Numbered from the stretch's first letter, positions 36,666 to 45,729 are shown. The stretch is DNA of 64,000 nt from Clostridium saccharoperbutylacetonicum N1-4(HMT) (GCF_000340885.1 NC_020291.1:2107001-2171000), one strand, 5' to 3'. Numbers and translations: made by a program. Notes: generated by a model not told the origin, from the letters alone.

Positions 36666-36706
36666 AAAATCGCATTATTCAAGAATTGAATTTGCGATTT
36701 TTTTTA
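36666..36706 (+). terminator. Rho-independent terminator
   Basis: AAAATCGCA with TTGCGATTTT, inner pairing ATTCAA/TTGAAT, then a run of eight T. Lies in the gap 36470-36839, whose remainder shows only AT-rich sequence. Confidence 0.65.
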
Positions 36707-36839
36707 TACGCAATTCTAAAAAAATATATTATAGGTATTTTTATCAAAAATCTTCTTAAAATAATGCTATAGAACAATTTTGGGTTAAATAATGCTTTAA
36801 TACTTTTCAACAGGGTAATGATTTGGGAGGATATTATTT

Positions 36840-37697
36840 ATGAAAAAAAATTATAGAAAAATAATAATTTTAGCACTTCTGATTACACATTGTATTGGAT
36901 TAGGTAAAATATGTAGTGCTGAAATCACTAACAACCCAATCCAAAATAATGCCTCAAACAAAGATAGACTGGAAAATATAAAAGAAAAAGGGGGAGTAAC
37001 TGTTTTAACAACTGATCTTCCTCCATTTTCTTTTCTAGATACCAAAACTAATAAGGAAACTGGAATATATATAGATATAATAAATAACATTGCAGAACAA
37101 TTAGGTGTTAAAACAGAATTCAAAGTAGTCCCATTTTCAGATTTAGTTGAAACCTTAAATACTGATGATAGCATAGATGTAATAGTTACTGGACTTACCA
37201 TTATAGATGAACGTAAAAAATTAGTAAGTTTTACTGAACCATTATCTAAAAGTTCAGAGGTTATCGTCACACCTAAAGTTTCATCAATCAATTTTAAAGA
37301 AGATTTAAAGAATGTAGTTGTTGGAGTGCAAAGAGGAACAGTTCATGTAAATTATGCAGAAGATTGGAAAAGAGAAGGCAAAATAAAAGATTATATACTT
37401 TTTGATAGTATTTCCCAATTGTTATCAGCGGTAAATACAGGGAAAATAGCTGCTGCAATAGCAGACTCCACTGTTACAGATTATACAATACGTAGAGATA
37501 ATCTATATTTAAAAATAATAAAGCCATATACACCAGAATACCCTAAATTTGTAGCAATAGCAGTAAGAAAAAGTGATATTAGTTTATTAAATGAATTAAA
37601 TAAACTAATTAATAATATGAAAAATTTTAAAGTTATCGATAAAATTTTTGAAAAATATGGCTTAGATGATGAATATTCAGTTGGCAAAGGACAATAG
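36840..37697 (+). CDS. Amino-acid-type ABC substrate-binding protein (SBP_bac_3), orphan
   Basis: 285 residues, ATG behind GGGAGG. Signal segment to about residue 26, then the same order as the paralogue at 13375: GGVTVLTTDLPPFSFLD, GIYIDIINNIAEQLG, DVIVTGLTIIDERKK, VGVQRGTVHVNYA, GKIAAAIADSTV. The Cys in GKICSAE is not a good lipobox, so it may be secreted freely. No transporter partners are adjacent. Both proteins share LEKLNTDDSID/VETLNTDDSID. The ligand is unknown. Confidence 0.82.
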   Translation: MKKNYRKIIILALLITHCIGLGKICSAEITNNPIQNNASNKDRLENIKEKGGVTVLTTDLPPFSFLDTKTNKETGIYIDIINNIAEQLGVKTEFKVVPFSDLVETLNTDDSIDVIVTGLTIIDERKKLVSFTEPLSKSSEVIVTPKVSSINFKEDLKNVVVGVQRGTVHVNYAEDWKREGKIKDYILFDSISQLLSAVNTGKIAAAIADSTVTDYTIRRDNLYLKIIKPYTPEYPKFVAIAVRKSDISLLNELNKLINNMKNFKVIDKIFEKYGLDDEYSVGKGQ

Positions 37698-37698
37698 A

Positions 37699-37900
37699 GG
37701 TACCGCCAACATTTCCAGATTAACTATACTATAATAGTAGGATGCAGATGGAACATTAATTTATATAAACAAGCTGAAAATGGTGTAAGTATACCACCAG
37801 TATATGAAATAGTAAAATGATTGACATAATAATGATGAATTGATCTTTGTAAATTGAATATTACGGTATTTATAAATATAAAAAACAAATAGAATCAGAT
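37699..37900 (+). other. Gap with possible coding remnant
   Basis: The gap contains GGTACCGCCAACATTTC, found with one change at 57416, and a short frame reading NLYKQAENGVSIPPVYEIVK to a TGA near 37820 that looks like a protein end but has no start. Nothing else was recognised. Confidence 0.25.
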
Positions 37901-37916
37901 TTTGTTTGTTGCTTAA

Positions 37917-37971
37917 TTGAAAAATATTTTATACTGTGTTATTATTTTTATATCCCTGGAGGGGGGATATA
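37917..37971 (+). promoter_or_regulatory. Promoter and CsoR-type operator
   Basis: TTGAAA, 17-bp spacer, TATTAT (37940-37945), followed at 37949-37971 by a GC-rich near-palindrome TATATCCC...GGGATATA around TGGAGGG. G-tract inverted repeats between promoter and start are typical CsoR/RcnR-family operators, and the regulator gene follows directly. Confidence 0.7.
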
Positions 37972-37983
37972 AAAGGAGGTATA

Positions 37984-38262
37984 ATGGTGGCTGAACAACA
38001 TGAACATGAAAATACAAAAGCAGTTATTAATAGGCTTTCAAGAGCTATAGGACATTTAGAATCTGTTAAAAAAATGGTGGAGGATGGAAGGGACTGTAGT
38101 GAAGTACTAATTCAAATTTCTGCGGTAAAATCAGCAGTAAATAACATAGGAAAAATAATTTTGCACGACCATATCAATCATTGTGTAGTGGATGCTATAG
38201 AAACTGGCAATAAAAAAGTTTTAGATGATTTATCTTTTGCAATTGATAAATTTATTAAATAA
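37984..38262 (+). CDS. CsoR/FrmR-family metal- or stress-sensing repressor
   Basis: 92 residues; the ATG at 37984 has AAAAGGAGGT before it. An all-helical DUF156 protein with the ligand pattern of copper-sensing CsoR: Cys in GRDCSEVL, His and Cys spaced four apart in DHINHCV, and NRLSRAIGHLESVKKMVE at the N-terminus. An N-terminal His is also present (EQHEHE). Represses by binding G-tract operators and releases on metal or electrophile binding. Autoregulation is suggested by the operator just upstream. The next gene, 18 bases on, is a transporter and probable target. Confidence 0.88.
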   Translation: MVAEQHEHENTKAVINRLSRAIGHLESVKKMVEDGRDCSEVLIQISAVKSAVNNIGKIILHDHINHCVVDAIETGNKKVLDDLSFAIDKFIK

Positions 38263-38280
38263 ATTAGGAGGAATTTTATT

Positions 38281-39156
38281 TTGAAATCAAAACATAACAT
38301 TGCTATATTTTGGGCAATTTTATCAGCAGTTTTATATGCAATTAGTTTACCAGTTTCCCAAATACTTTTGAAAAAAATTCCTCCAACAATTATGGGGGCG
38401 CTTTTATATTTAGGAGCAGGTTTTGGAATATCTATAATATATTTGTATTGTTATAAGACTGAGGACGTAAAAAGTGAAATGAGACTAACAAAGAAAGAAT
38501 TGCCTGCTACTATTTGGATGGTAGTTGTAAATATAGCATCAGTTATTTTTATGATGGTAGGGTTAACTATGACTACATCAGCAAATGCATCATTACTTAA
38601 TAATTTTGAAATTGTTGCGACTTCTTTACTTGCATTTTTCTTTTTTAATGAGAAAATTAATAAAAGATTATGGATTGCAATTACTTTGATTACTGTTTCA
38701 AGCATAATTCTTTCAGTAGAAGATATAAGTGGTTTTGCATTTTCGATTGGTTCTATTTTTATTTTATTTGCCTGTGCTTGTTGGGGAATTGAAAATAATT
38801 GTACGAGAGTGTTATCAGTAAAAGACCCGCTACAGGTAGTAACAATTAAAGGGTTAGGTTCAGGTTTTGGGGCGCTAATAATATCATTTATTATTAAAGA
38901 GAACACTAATAATATTGCTTATATTATTGCTACACTTATATTAGGATTTGTTTCATATGGATTAAGTATATTTTTTTATGTGCGTGCACAAAGAGAACTT
39001 GGAGCGGCCAAAACAAGTGCATATTATGCTATAGCTCCATTTATTGCAGCAGGCCTTTCATTTATTATTTTTCTTCAAGTTCCTACAACTTCATTTGTTA
39101 TTGCATTGTTAATTATGATAGTTGGAACTTATTTTGCCTCTACAGATAGTAAATAG
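38281..39156 (+). CDS. EamA/DMT-superfamily transporter
   Basis: 291 residues; TTG start at 38281 behind AGGAGG. Ten predicted helices in two EamA repeats (first to about 140, second from about 150), with the typical TSANASLLNNFEIVATSLLAFFFFNEKI end of repeat 1 and AAKTSAYYAIAPFIAAGLSF in repeat 2. Drug/metabolite exporter family. Co-transcribed with the CsoR-like regulator, so it may export the compound or metal that the regulator senses; DMT proteins are not the usual copper exporters, so the pairing is notable. Confidence 0.88.
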   Translation: MKSKHNIAIFWAILSAVLYAISLPVSQILLKKIPPTIMGALLYLGAGFGISIIYLYCYKTEDVKSEMRLTKKELPATIWMVVVNIASVIFMMVGLTMTTSANASLLNNFEIVATSLLAFFFFNEKINKRLWIAITLITVSSIILSVEDISGFAFSIGSIFILFACACWGIENNCTRVLSVKDPLQVVTIKGLGSGFGALIISFIIKENTNNIAYIIATLILGFVSYGLSIFFYVRAQRELGAAKTSAYYAIAPFIAAGLSFIIFLQVPTTSFVIALLIMIVGTYFASTDSK

Positions 39157-39198
39157 AGAGCATAAGTAAGATATTTAAAAGTTAATATAAAATATTTA

Positions 39199-39238
39199 AA
39201 ATACCGTATTATTCAAAGGAATGACGGTATTTTTTTTA
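39199..39238 (+). terminator. Rho-independent terminator
   Basis: AAATACCGT/ACGGTATTT stem, 16-base loop, run of T. Ends the regulator-transporter operon. Confidence 0.8.
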
Positions 39239-39239
39239 A

Positions 39240-39862
39240 TCGAACAACAGATAGTACAATAACTATTGATGGGAATAAACCTGAAATTTGTTCATTCTCT
39301 AATGGAGCTAATACAGCTCAACATTATTTGTACTATGAAAAAACAGGACTAGAAAAAAGTTGCATAAAATTGTGATTTATAATCCAGAAAGTAATTTAAA
39401 AAGAGCATTTGTTTTAGATGATGTAGATATAGATCCAGACGGATATATTCTTGGAGATAAAAATATGTCAATTACATTTGATAAAAAAACAATGAATATA
39501 ACAGAAGGAAACTTTGGACAGGTGATAATACTAATAATCCTGGTGGAGACGTTACAATTATATTTCATGGATCAGCTGATACTACCTTGAGCGTAGTAAA
39601 AACAGCAGATGTAAAAGAGGTATGGATAGGAGACAATTTTACATATACTCTTGTAATTACTAACACTGGTACAAAAACAGCTAAAGCGGTAGTAGTAAAT
39701 GATCCGGCACCAAATCATATTAATTTTAATGTTAGTGGAGTAACAACTACTCAAGGCAGTGTTGATTCTAGTTCAACATCAAAAAATATTATAGTTAATG
39801 TTGGAGATATTCCACCAGCAGGAACAGTAACAATTAAAATACCTGCAACTGTAATAGCATAA
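39240..39862 (+). pseudogene. Decayed third copy of the Big2/DUF11 surface protein
   Basis: Starts directly after a terminator with no signal peptide, in text like TTDSTITIDGNKPEICSFSN, matching the N-terminal domain of the 20385 copy (CTISFDGGNTNEIF). It is frameshifted about 39360, then shows KRAFVLDDVDIDPDGY; the Big2 domain is deleted, joining NFGQ to the linker (TNNPGGDVTIIFHG), and the DUF11 domain is intact to 39862 (SVVKTADVKEVW...). A silent remnant. Confidence 0.8.
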
Positions 39863-39900
39863 ATTGATTTTTTGAAAGATAATTTAATATAAAGCTTATG

Positions 39901-39930
39901 AAAGGTACTTGCAAAATGCAGGTACCTTTT
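39901..39930 (+). terminator. Terminator after the decayed copy
   Basis: AAAGGTAC/GTACCTTTT with inner TGCA pairing, then TTTT. 38 bases after the DUF11 stop, similar position to the terminator after the intact copy. Confidence 0.7.
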
Positions 39931-40195
39931 AATATTGTTACATAATTAGAACAAATGGATATTTTATAAATTATTAGAAGCTGTTTTCTGGTTTTGTAAC
40001 TGGCGGAAAGTATGAATTGTTCTGTGTTTTTAGAATACAAAAGAATTTTTTTGTGAAGAATGTTTAGAGTAGATGTAATAAATAAAAGATATTCTTAAAA
40101 ATTTAGCAATATGATATTTATTAACAATACATGCTATAATTGAAGTAACGTAGTTAGATTATGATGACGTAAATTATTAATTGAGGTAGGATAAA

Positions 40196-41113
40196 ATGGG
40201 TTTAAAAATATTGAAAACAACTGGTACTAATATTGATTTTATAAAACTTATAAAACTGTTAGATGATGACCTTGATGAACGATATGGGGAACTACAAAAG
40301 CAGTATAATAAGCATAACAAAGCTGACTATATAAATGATGTGATAATTATTTATAAAGATGAAATACCTGTTGCATGTGGAGCCTTCAAGGAGCACAATA
40401 TTGAGGACATAGAATTAAAACGAATATTTGTAAAAAAAGAATACAGACGTCAAGGATTATCCAAATTAATAATTAGTGAATTGGAGAAATTAGGAAGAGA
40501 CAAAGGGTATAAATATGCTCTGTTAGAAACAGGAATAAAACAGCATGAAGCAATTAATCTGTATAAAAATACTGGCTATGATATAATAGAAAATTTTGAG
40601 CCGTACAAAGGAAATACAAATAGCGTATGTATGAAGAAAAAGTTATTTGGGAAACAAACAATGCCAATTTGTGTTCCGGATTTGTCATTAAGACCATTTA
40701 GTCTTTTTGTAGAGAGGACAATGCCATTTTCACCAAGCATTTTGTACAGGGCTTGGACTGAACAGTTTGATCTCTGGTTTGCAGAACCAGGTTCAGTCTT
40801 GATGAAAGGAGAAGTCAACACTGCTTTTTTCTTTGAAACGGCTTTTGAAGGGAATCGCTATCCACACTATGGGCGTTTTCTCAGACTTGTGCCTGACAAA
40901 TTGGTTGAACTTACATGGATAACTGGCGCTGGTGGAACTAAAGGTGCTGAAACAATTGTGACTGTAGAATTGAAGGAAATAGAGGATGGAACTGTATTAC
41001 GATTAACTCATGCAGGGTTTCTAGATGAAGAGTCAAAGAATGGGCATGAGCAAGCATGGCCAATGGTTCTTGCACAATTAGAGAATAGATTGATCAAGTT
41101 CTGCCACAGTTAA
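40196..41113 (+). CDS. GNAT acetyltransferase fused to an SRPBCC (AHSA1-like) domain
   Basis: 305 residues, ATG behind GAGGTAGG. Residues 1-152 form a GNAT N-acetyltransferase: [35 protein letters not shown] (two parts, motif A with RRQGLS) and [13 protein letters not shown] (motif B). Residues about 160-305 form an AHSA1/START-like pocket: [63 protein letters not shown]. The two families are normally separate proteins. A single frame spans both with no stop. The SRPBCC half is slightly richer in G+C, so fusion of a transferred gene is possible. Substrates unknown. Confidence 0.82.
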   Translation: MGLKILKTTGTNIDFIKLIKLLDDDLDERYGELQKQYNKHNKADYINDVIIIYKDEIPVACGAFKEHNIEDIELKRIFVKKEYRRQGLSKLIISELEKLGRDKGYKYALLETGIKQHEAINLYKNTGYDIIENFEPYKGNTNSVCMKKKLFGKQTMPICVPDLSLRPFSLFVERTMPFSPSILYRAWTEQFDLWFAEPGSVLMKGEVNTAFFFETAFEGNRYPHYGRFLRLVPDKLVELTWITGAGGTKGAETIVTVELKEIEDGTVLRLTHAGFLDEESKNGHEQAWPMVLAQLENRLIKFCHS

Positions 41114-41159
41114 CTCGTATATTGTAGAAAGTATATAGTAATTAAATAAAGAATGAAAA

Positions 41160-41189
41160 ATTGCACCTAAGGTTATGGTTAAGTGCAAT
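41160..41189 (+). terminator. Terminator-like hairpin
   Basis: ATTGCAC/GTGCAAT with inner TAA/TTA pairing, weak T tail. The rest of 41114-41489 has one more hairpin (GACAATCA/TGATTGTC at 41325-41344) and nothing else seen. Confidence 0.4.
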
Positions 41190-41489
41190 ATATAAAATTG
41201 GTTATAGGTTTTTACGGTAACTTTCAAGATCTTAACAAATAGATGTTGTAATATAAGATACAAGTTTTTGTTCAGTGTAATTGTCTATGTTTCCTAAGTG
41301 AAGTTGTGATCGAGTTTATACATTGACAATCATGTTTGATTGTCAGCTATTATTTAAATTTGTGGTTGGGTTTGCTAGTAGGCATTTGTTTTAGCAATTG
41401 AGTGTTTATATACAGTTGAAAAAGTAGATTTATTTATATAAGAGAATGATTTTGGGTATAGTGCTTATGGGAGAACTAAATATATTAGA

Positions 41490-41810
41490 TTAAAATGGAG
41501 AAAAAGATACTTCTCCAGCACCAATTATTATTAGAATATCGCCTTCTTGGACAGGTCCCAATTTTACGGTTTCGTTTAGGTTCAAAAAACGTAAAAATAT
41601 TTTCTGATTACCTTTAGAATCAATTACTACTACACTAAGAGTTTTATCAGGAGTTATTAGTTTAGCTGTAATATATTTTCCACTATATTGAGTGATACTA
41701 TGTATACCTTGTGTATAAGTAGTAGAAATAGGGATTGGCTGTGCTTGTGGCGTTTTAACAAATAAAAATATATAAATTAGAAAAAACACTAAAAATCTCT
41801 CTATTTTCAT
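41490..41810 (-). CDS. Small secreted hypothetical protein
   Basis: 106 residues, ATG behind GGAGGTG. Not recognised. N-terminal signal peptide (about 1-23, cleavage near PQAQP) and a beta-rich mature part: ITAKLITPDKTLSVVVIDSKGNQ, FLRFLNLNETVKLGPVQEGDILIIIGAGEVSF. Size and pattern suggest a small extracellular beta-sandwich. A single minus-strand gene between plus-strand units. Confidence 0.7.
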   Translation of the reverse strand: MKIERFLVFFLIYIFLFVKTPQAQPIPISTTYTQGIHSITQYSGKYITAKLITPDKTLSVVVIDSKGNQKIFLRFLNLNETVKLGPVQEGDILIIIGAGEVSFSPF

Positions 41811-41938
41811 AAGAACACCTCCATTATATTAGTATTTTATTTTAATAATTAGAATATGCATCCTACTGATAATTAAAGTGTCAATAATGTTTTATGTCGT
41901 AATACTAGTATAAAGATGTATGCTTAAGAAAATTAATG

Positions 41939-42070
41939 ATTGTCACAGCACTGACATGAATATTATGTATCATAAATTTATAAGATAGTTAAACATTATT
42001 TTCCCCTTGTTAAAAATAAATATCCAGTTTAAAGAATGGTCTATTCACCTTAGTAGATCATTCTTTTTAT
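41939..42070 (+). ncRNA. Candidate small RNA, copy 2
   Basis: Same layout as 28424-28555: a CTGACA -35-like element, ATTATGTAT, TTTTCCCCTTGTTAAAA, AAATATCCAG and the terminator AGAATGGTCTA/TAGATCATTCT then TTTTT. The one stem difference keeps pairing (A-T becomes G-T). No ORF. It ends 38 bases before a small protein gene. Confidence 0.45.
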
Positions 42071-42108
42071 TTATAGAAAAAGTAGATTAAAAAAGGATGA
42101 GAAAAAGT

Positions 42109-42285
42109 ATGATTCAAAAACATAAATTAATCTTAGATGATGATTACAAGATGGCTATAAGTAGTAAGGAGAAGAGTTTGTGTTTGTGGATTGATGGTGG
42201 GTGCTATGCTTTTGGAGAGGATGGAAAGATGTATAGTGATTGTTTTACTCCAAATGGTTTTAGAGCTAATGAGAGTGGAAAATGA
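42109..42285 (+). CDS. Small hypothetical protein (58 aa)
   Basis: Start ATG at 42109, spaced from AAGGATGAG; an ATG at 42097 is too near. Sequence has HKLILDDDYKMAISSKEKSLCLWIDGGCYAFGEDGKMY, a compact beta-strand pattern with two Cys. Not recognised. Confidence 0.5.
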   Translation: MIQKHKLILDDDYKMAISSKEKSLCLWIDGGCYAFGEDGKMYSDCFTPNGFRANESGK

Positions 42286-42399
42286 ATACAGTAAATTCAC
42301 AATGTATATATTAAATGCATTTTTGGGAAGACTTTAGGCATGATTTATGGAAGAATAAAATTATATATAATATAATTAAACAAAGGACGTGATAATATA

Positions 42400-43513
42400 A
42401 TGAGCAATCTTATGAATAATGAAAATATAAAGCTTTTATATAAAGAGATAGTTAATGTAATTGATAATAGCAAGAAAAATGTAGTTATGGCAGTAAATTC
42501 TGAAATGGTAATTTTATATTGGAATATAGGTAAAATTATTAAAACTGAAATATTGCAAAGTGAAAAGGCTGAGTATGGGAAATCGGTTATTAGTGATTTA
42601 AGTAAGGAATTAACTAATGAATATGGGAAAGGCTATAGCCAGGCTAATTTATTTAATATGGTCAGATTATATGACACAATTCAAGAGTCTGAAATTTTAC
42701 AGACACTGTCTGTAAAATTGACTTGGTCACATTTGTTAAAGCTGATAACAATTGATGATGATTTAAAAAGAGATTTCTATACTCCAATGTGCATTAATGA
42801 GCATTGGAGTGTAAGAACTTTAACTGATAGAATAAATTCTATTTTAAAGGAAGCACCTATTCATATTCATTCATAGGTGTAAGTTCCAGATACTAAAGAC
42901 AAGCTTTAGAATGTCACTTAAAAGAACTGCTATATCTAAAAAGCCAGAATTAACAATTAGGAATGACTTAAAGCAGCTAAATGATAAAAATAAAATGACA
43001 ACAGATTTATTTTTCAGAGATCCTTATGTATTAGATTTTTTACAATTGCAGGATACCTATTCAGAAAAGGATATTGAGAATGCCATATTGGCAGATTTGG
43101 AGAAATTTATTCTTGAGATGGGAAGAGATTTCGCATTTCTAGGCAGGCAAGTAAGGATGACTTTAGGCAATAAGGATTATTATATTGATTTATTATTTTA
43201 TCATAGAAAATTAAGACGACTTGTTTTAATAGAACTGAAATTAGGAGAATTTTTACCAGAGCATAAAGGGCAAGTAGAACTGTATCTAAGATGGCTTCAA
43301 AAGAATGAGATGAATGATGGTGAAGAGCCACCTATTGCTATAATATTATGTGCAAGCAAAAATGAAGAAGAAATAGAATTGCTTGAGGTAGATAAAAGTG
43401 GAATACATGTTGGGCAATATTTAACTCAATTACCACCTAAGGAATTATTTCAGGAAAAACTACACAAGGCAATAGAAAGAGCTAGAGATAGTTTGGCATC
43501 AAGAGAATTATAG
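42400..43513 (+). pseudogene. DUF1016/YhcG-type PD-(D/E)XK nuclease, interrupted
   Basis: N-terminal domain (42400-42876) has VVMAVNSEMVILYWNIGKII, KGYSQANLFNMVRLYD and LTWSHLLKL; C-terminal nuclease domain (from about 42920) has KRTAISKKPELTIRNDL, FFRDPYVLDFL, FLGRQVRMTLGNKDYYIDLLFYHRKLRRLVLIELKLG with Asp and Glu-x-Lys catalytic residues. Normally one protein of about 340 aa. About 73 extra bases (roughly 42847-42919), containing a CACCTA/TAGGTG hairpin and a stop, separate the halves. The second half has an ATG at 42911 but a poor ribosome site. Confidence 0.8.
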
Positions 43514-43544
43514 TAAATAAAATTAAGATTTGGGGTGGGTTGTA

Positions 43545-44171
43545 ATGAGAAAATTATTGTTAACTGCATATGGTTTGTGTTCAGAGGAAATACGAAATGC
43601 ATTTTTTAAATTAGTACCTAAAGACTTCAAGGATTTAAAGGTTGGGATTATATCAACCTCGCAACCAAAACTAAAGGAAAAACATCCTCAAATGATTTCA
43701 GTAAAAAATACCTTTCATGAGCTTGGATTTAAAAAAGTTGAATTTATTGATATTGAGTTTGAGGATATCTTGAAGTTAAAAAAGTATGATGTAATATTCC
43801 TTAATGGTGGTTATCCTTTCTATTTGATATACCATTTAAAAAAGAGTGGAGCAGATATAATTCTAAATGAATTAATAAACGATGATAAAATTGTAGTAGG
43901 TTTAAGTGCAGGTTCTATTGCATTAGGCCCAGATAATGAGATGTGTAATTATATTTATCCAGAAGATAATACCTTTGGAGTTGCAGATTTGAGTGCATTA
44001 AATGCAATTGATATACGAATCTATCCACATTATAAGGAACATTGTGGACTTAATCCTGATTTAGAAAAAAGGATTTTTGAATTTGAACTAGAGTACAATT
44101 GCAAAGTAACACGATTAAATAATGATCAAGCAATACTAGTTTTAGATGATACAGTAGAAAAAATAGGTTAA
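43545..44171 (+). CDS. Peptidase E-like (S51) class I glutamine-amidotransferase-fold protein
   Basis: 208 residues; the ATG at 43545 lies behind GGGGTGGG. Has the nucleophile elbow VGLSAGSIAL with Ser, the YDVIFLNGGYPFYLIYHL strand-loop, and a late RIYPHYKEH His, as in dipeptidase E and cyanophycinase relatives. Might cleave aspartyl dipeptides or be a relative of unknown substrate. Single gene after the broken nuclease; convergent with the HAD phosphatase. Confidence 0.78.
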   Translation: MRKLLLTAYGLCSEEIRNAFFKLVPKDFKDLKVGIISTSQPKLKEKHPQMISVKNTFHELGFKKVEFIDIEFEDILKLKKYDVIFLNGGYPFYLIYHLKKSGADIILNELINDDKIVVGLSAGSIALGPDNEMCNYIYPEDNTFGVADLSALNAIDIRIYPHYKEHCGLNPDLEKRIFEFELEYNCKVTRLNNDQAILVLDDTVEKIG

Positions 44172-44260
44172 AAAACAACACTTTTAAATATAAATTAAAG
44201 GAAGTTAATACGTCCCCTAAAAATTTTTATGAACATTATTATTTAACATAGCCATTATTT

Positions 44261-44308
44261 AATGCGTTGATTTATAGAATTGAAGTTCTTTAATCAACGC
44301 ATTTTTCT
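44261..44308. terminator. Bidirectional terminator
   Basis: AATGCGTTGATT pairs perfectly with AATCAACGCATT, inner AGAA/TTCT, T run on the plus strand. Between convergent genes. Confidence 0.75.
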
Positions 44309-44983
44309 TTATACTATATCTAAAAGCTCTGAAATATCACATATGGTATGTTTGGAATATGTACATATAGTAGTTTTATCATATTTATAAAAGCAAGAGT
44401 CAATTCCGCTGTTAATTGCTCCTTGCACATCAGAAGTAGGGCTATCCCCAACCATTAGTATTGAACTTTTAGGAACTCCAGCCAGAGTTTTTACACAAAA
44501 GTCAAAGAAATACGGTGACGGCTTTTCATGTTTTATTGTTTCAGAGATAAAATGTCCATCAAATAAGTTTATTATGCCAGCCTTTGATAAGCGTTTTATT
44601 TGGGTTGAATATACACCATTTGAAGCTGAATATATTTTTTTACCCATTGCTCTTAGTTTTATTAAGGTATCTTCTGCATTAGGAATAAGAGCAGAGGAAT
44701 TGTCAAGATAGAGCCTGTACTTTTTTTCTACAGCTTCACCATCGACTTGGAGATCATAAAGCTTAAAAAACTCACTAAAGCGGGTATTAAGAACAGTTTC
44801 TTTAGAAATTTTGCCTTGCTCAAGTTTGTGCCATAAAGCTTGATTTATTTTTTTGTATTGTTGTAATAACTCCTCTGTGTAGGTTAGGTCTGTCTCTTTA
44901 ATGACTTCTTTGAAGCTATCTTTTTCAGCAACATTAAAATCTAAAATAGTGTTGTCTAAGTCCATTAAAATAATATCATACAT
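44309..44983 (-). CDS. HAD hydrolase of the YjjG type (nucleotidase-like)
   Basis: 224 residues. HAD motifs: I LMDLDNTILDF (Asp nucleophiles about 8 and 10), II YSASNG, III Lys in HEKPSPYFF, IV VGDSPTSDV. A helical cap lies between I and II. Pattern and length fit TIGR02254, pyrimidine 5'-nucleotidase YjjG. Hydrolyses nucleoside monophosphates or related phosphates. 14 bases after the YczE-like gene, so co-transcribed. Confidence 0.85.
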   Translation of the reverse strand: MYDIILMDLDNTILDFNVAEKDSFKEVIKETDLTYTEELLQQYKKINQALWHKLEQGKISKETVLNTRFSEFFKLYDLQVDGEAVEKKYRLYLDNSSALIPNAEDTLIKLRAMGKKIYSASNGVYSTQIKRLSKAGIINLFDGHFISETIKHEKPSPYFFDFCVKTLAGVPKSSILMVGDSPTSDVQGAINSGIDSCFYKYDKTTICTYSKHTICDISELLDIV

Positions 44984-44997
44984 AATATTGTCTCCTT

Positions 44998-45624
44998 CTA
45001 TATACGTTTTTTATGATAATAATATGATAAACCCATTAAACGGGAAAGTAGCAAAAAACTTATTATAGTGCCTTCTCTTATATAAAGAGCATGGCTAGTT
45101 ATTAGAGTTAGTACTAGTGTGGCAAGCATAAAGAAAATATCAAACCTCATTCTTATTACTGTTAAGCTGCATCCAAGCTTTTGACCTAACACCAGGCATA
45201 AACTTTCGAGAGGAAACTTGATGATTTCCATAGAAAGAATTGCACCTAAGCTAATTGAAGCTAAGCCAAGCCCAAGCATAAATATAACTAATTTAAAGAA
45301 ATAAGCTTCTATTACTAAATTATTTAAAATAGAATAAACAAATAAATTGATAATATAACCATTTACTATTGTAGCTATTATTTGAATAATATCATAGCGA
45401 TTTAGAGAAGCTTTTCTAATAATAAGATAGATTATGAAAAATAATAAATTTAATAAGTTTAGAAAAGTACCAATTTCTAAATTTAAAAGGTCAGCTATCA
45501 GCAAGGCAAAAGCATTAAGCATACTTTGACCAATTTCAGCCTTGATTTGCAAAGAAATTCCTAAGCCAAGCATTAAAAACAATGCTATTGAGGATAAAGC
45601 TTTTTTTATATATTGAACCTTCAT
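44998..45624 (-). CDS. YczE/YyaS/YitT-like integral membrane protein
   Basis: 208 residues; the ATG at 45624 is six bases after GAGGTG (a GTG three codons earlier lies inside that site). Five membrane segments; ALLIADLLNLEIGTFLNLLNLLFFIIYL and GLGLASISLGAILSMEIIKFPLESLCLVL match the YczE/YitT pattern. Function unknown. Divergent from a Crp/Fnr regulator, with a remnant of a second copy and a foldback element in between. Confidence 0.78.
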   Translation of the reverse strand: MKVQYIKKALSSIALFLMLGLGISLQIKAEIGQSMLNAFALLIADLLNLEIGTFLNLLNLLFFIIYLIIRKASLNRYDIIQIIATIVNGYIINLFVYSILNNLVIEAYFFKLVIFMLGLGLASISLGAILSMEIIKFPLESLCLVLGQKLGCSLTVIRMRFDIFFMLATLVLTLITSHALYIREGTIISFLLLSRLMGLSYYYHKKRI

Positions 45625-45650
45625 TTTATTCACCTCGTATAATGAGCATA

Positions 45651-45726
45651 TATTATAAAAAATAATAAATTTAGTGAGTTTAGAAAAGTTCCAATCTCTA
45701 AATTTAAAAGGTTAGTTATCAATAAG
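45651..45726 (-). pseudogene. Remnant of a second YczE-like gene
   Basis: About 76 bases match 45431-45505 inside the intact gene with scattered differences. On the minus strand they read ITNLLNLEIGTFLNSLNLLFFII, so coding pattern was kept. The match stops at the edge of foldback element E. Confidence 0.7.
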
Positions 45727-45729
45727 ATA

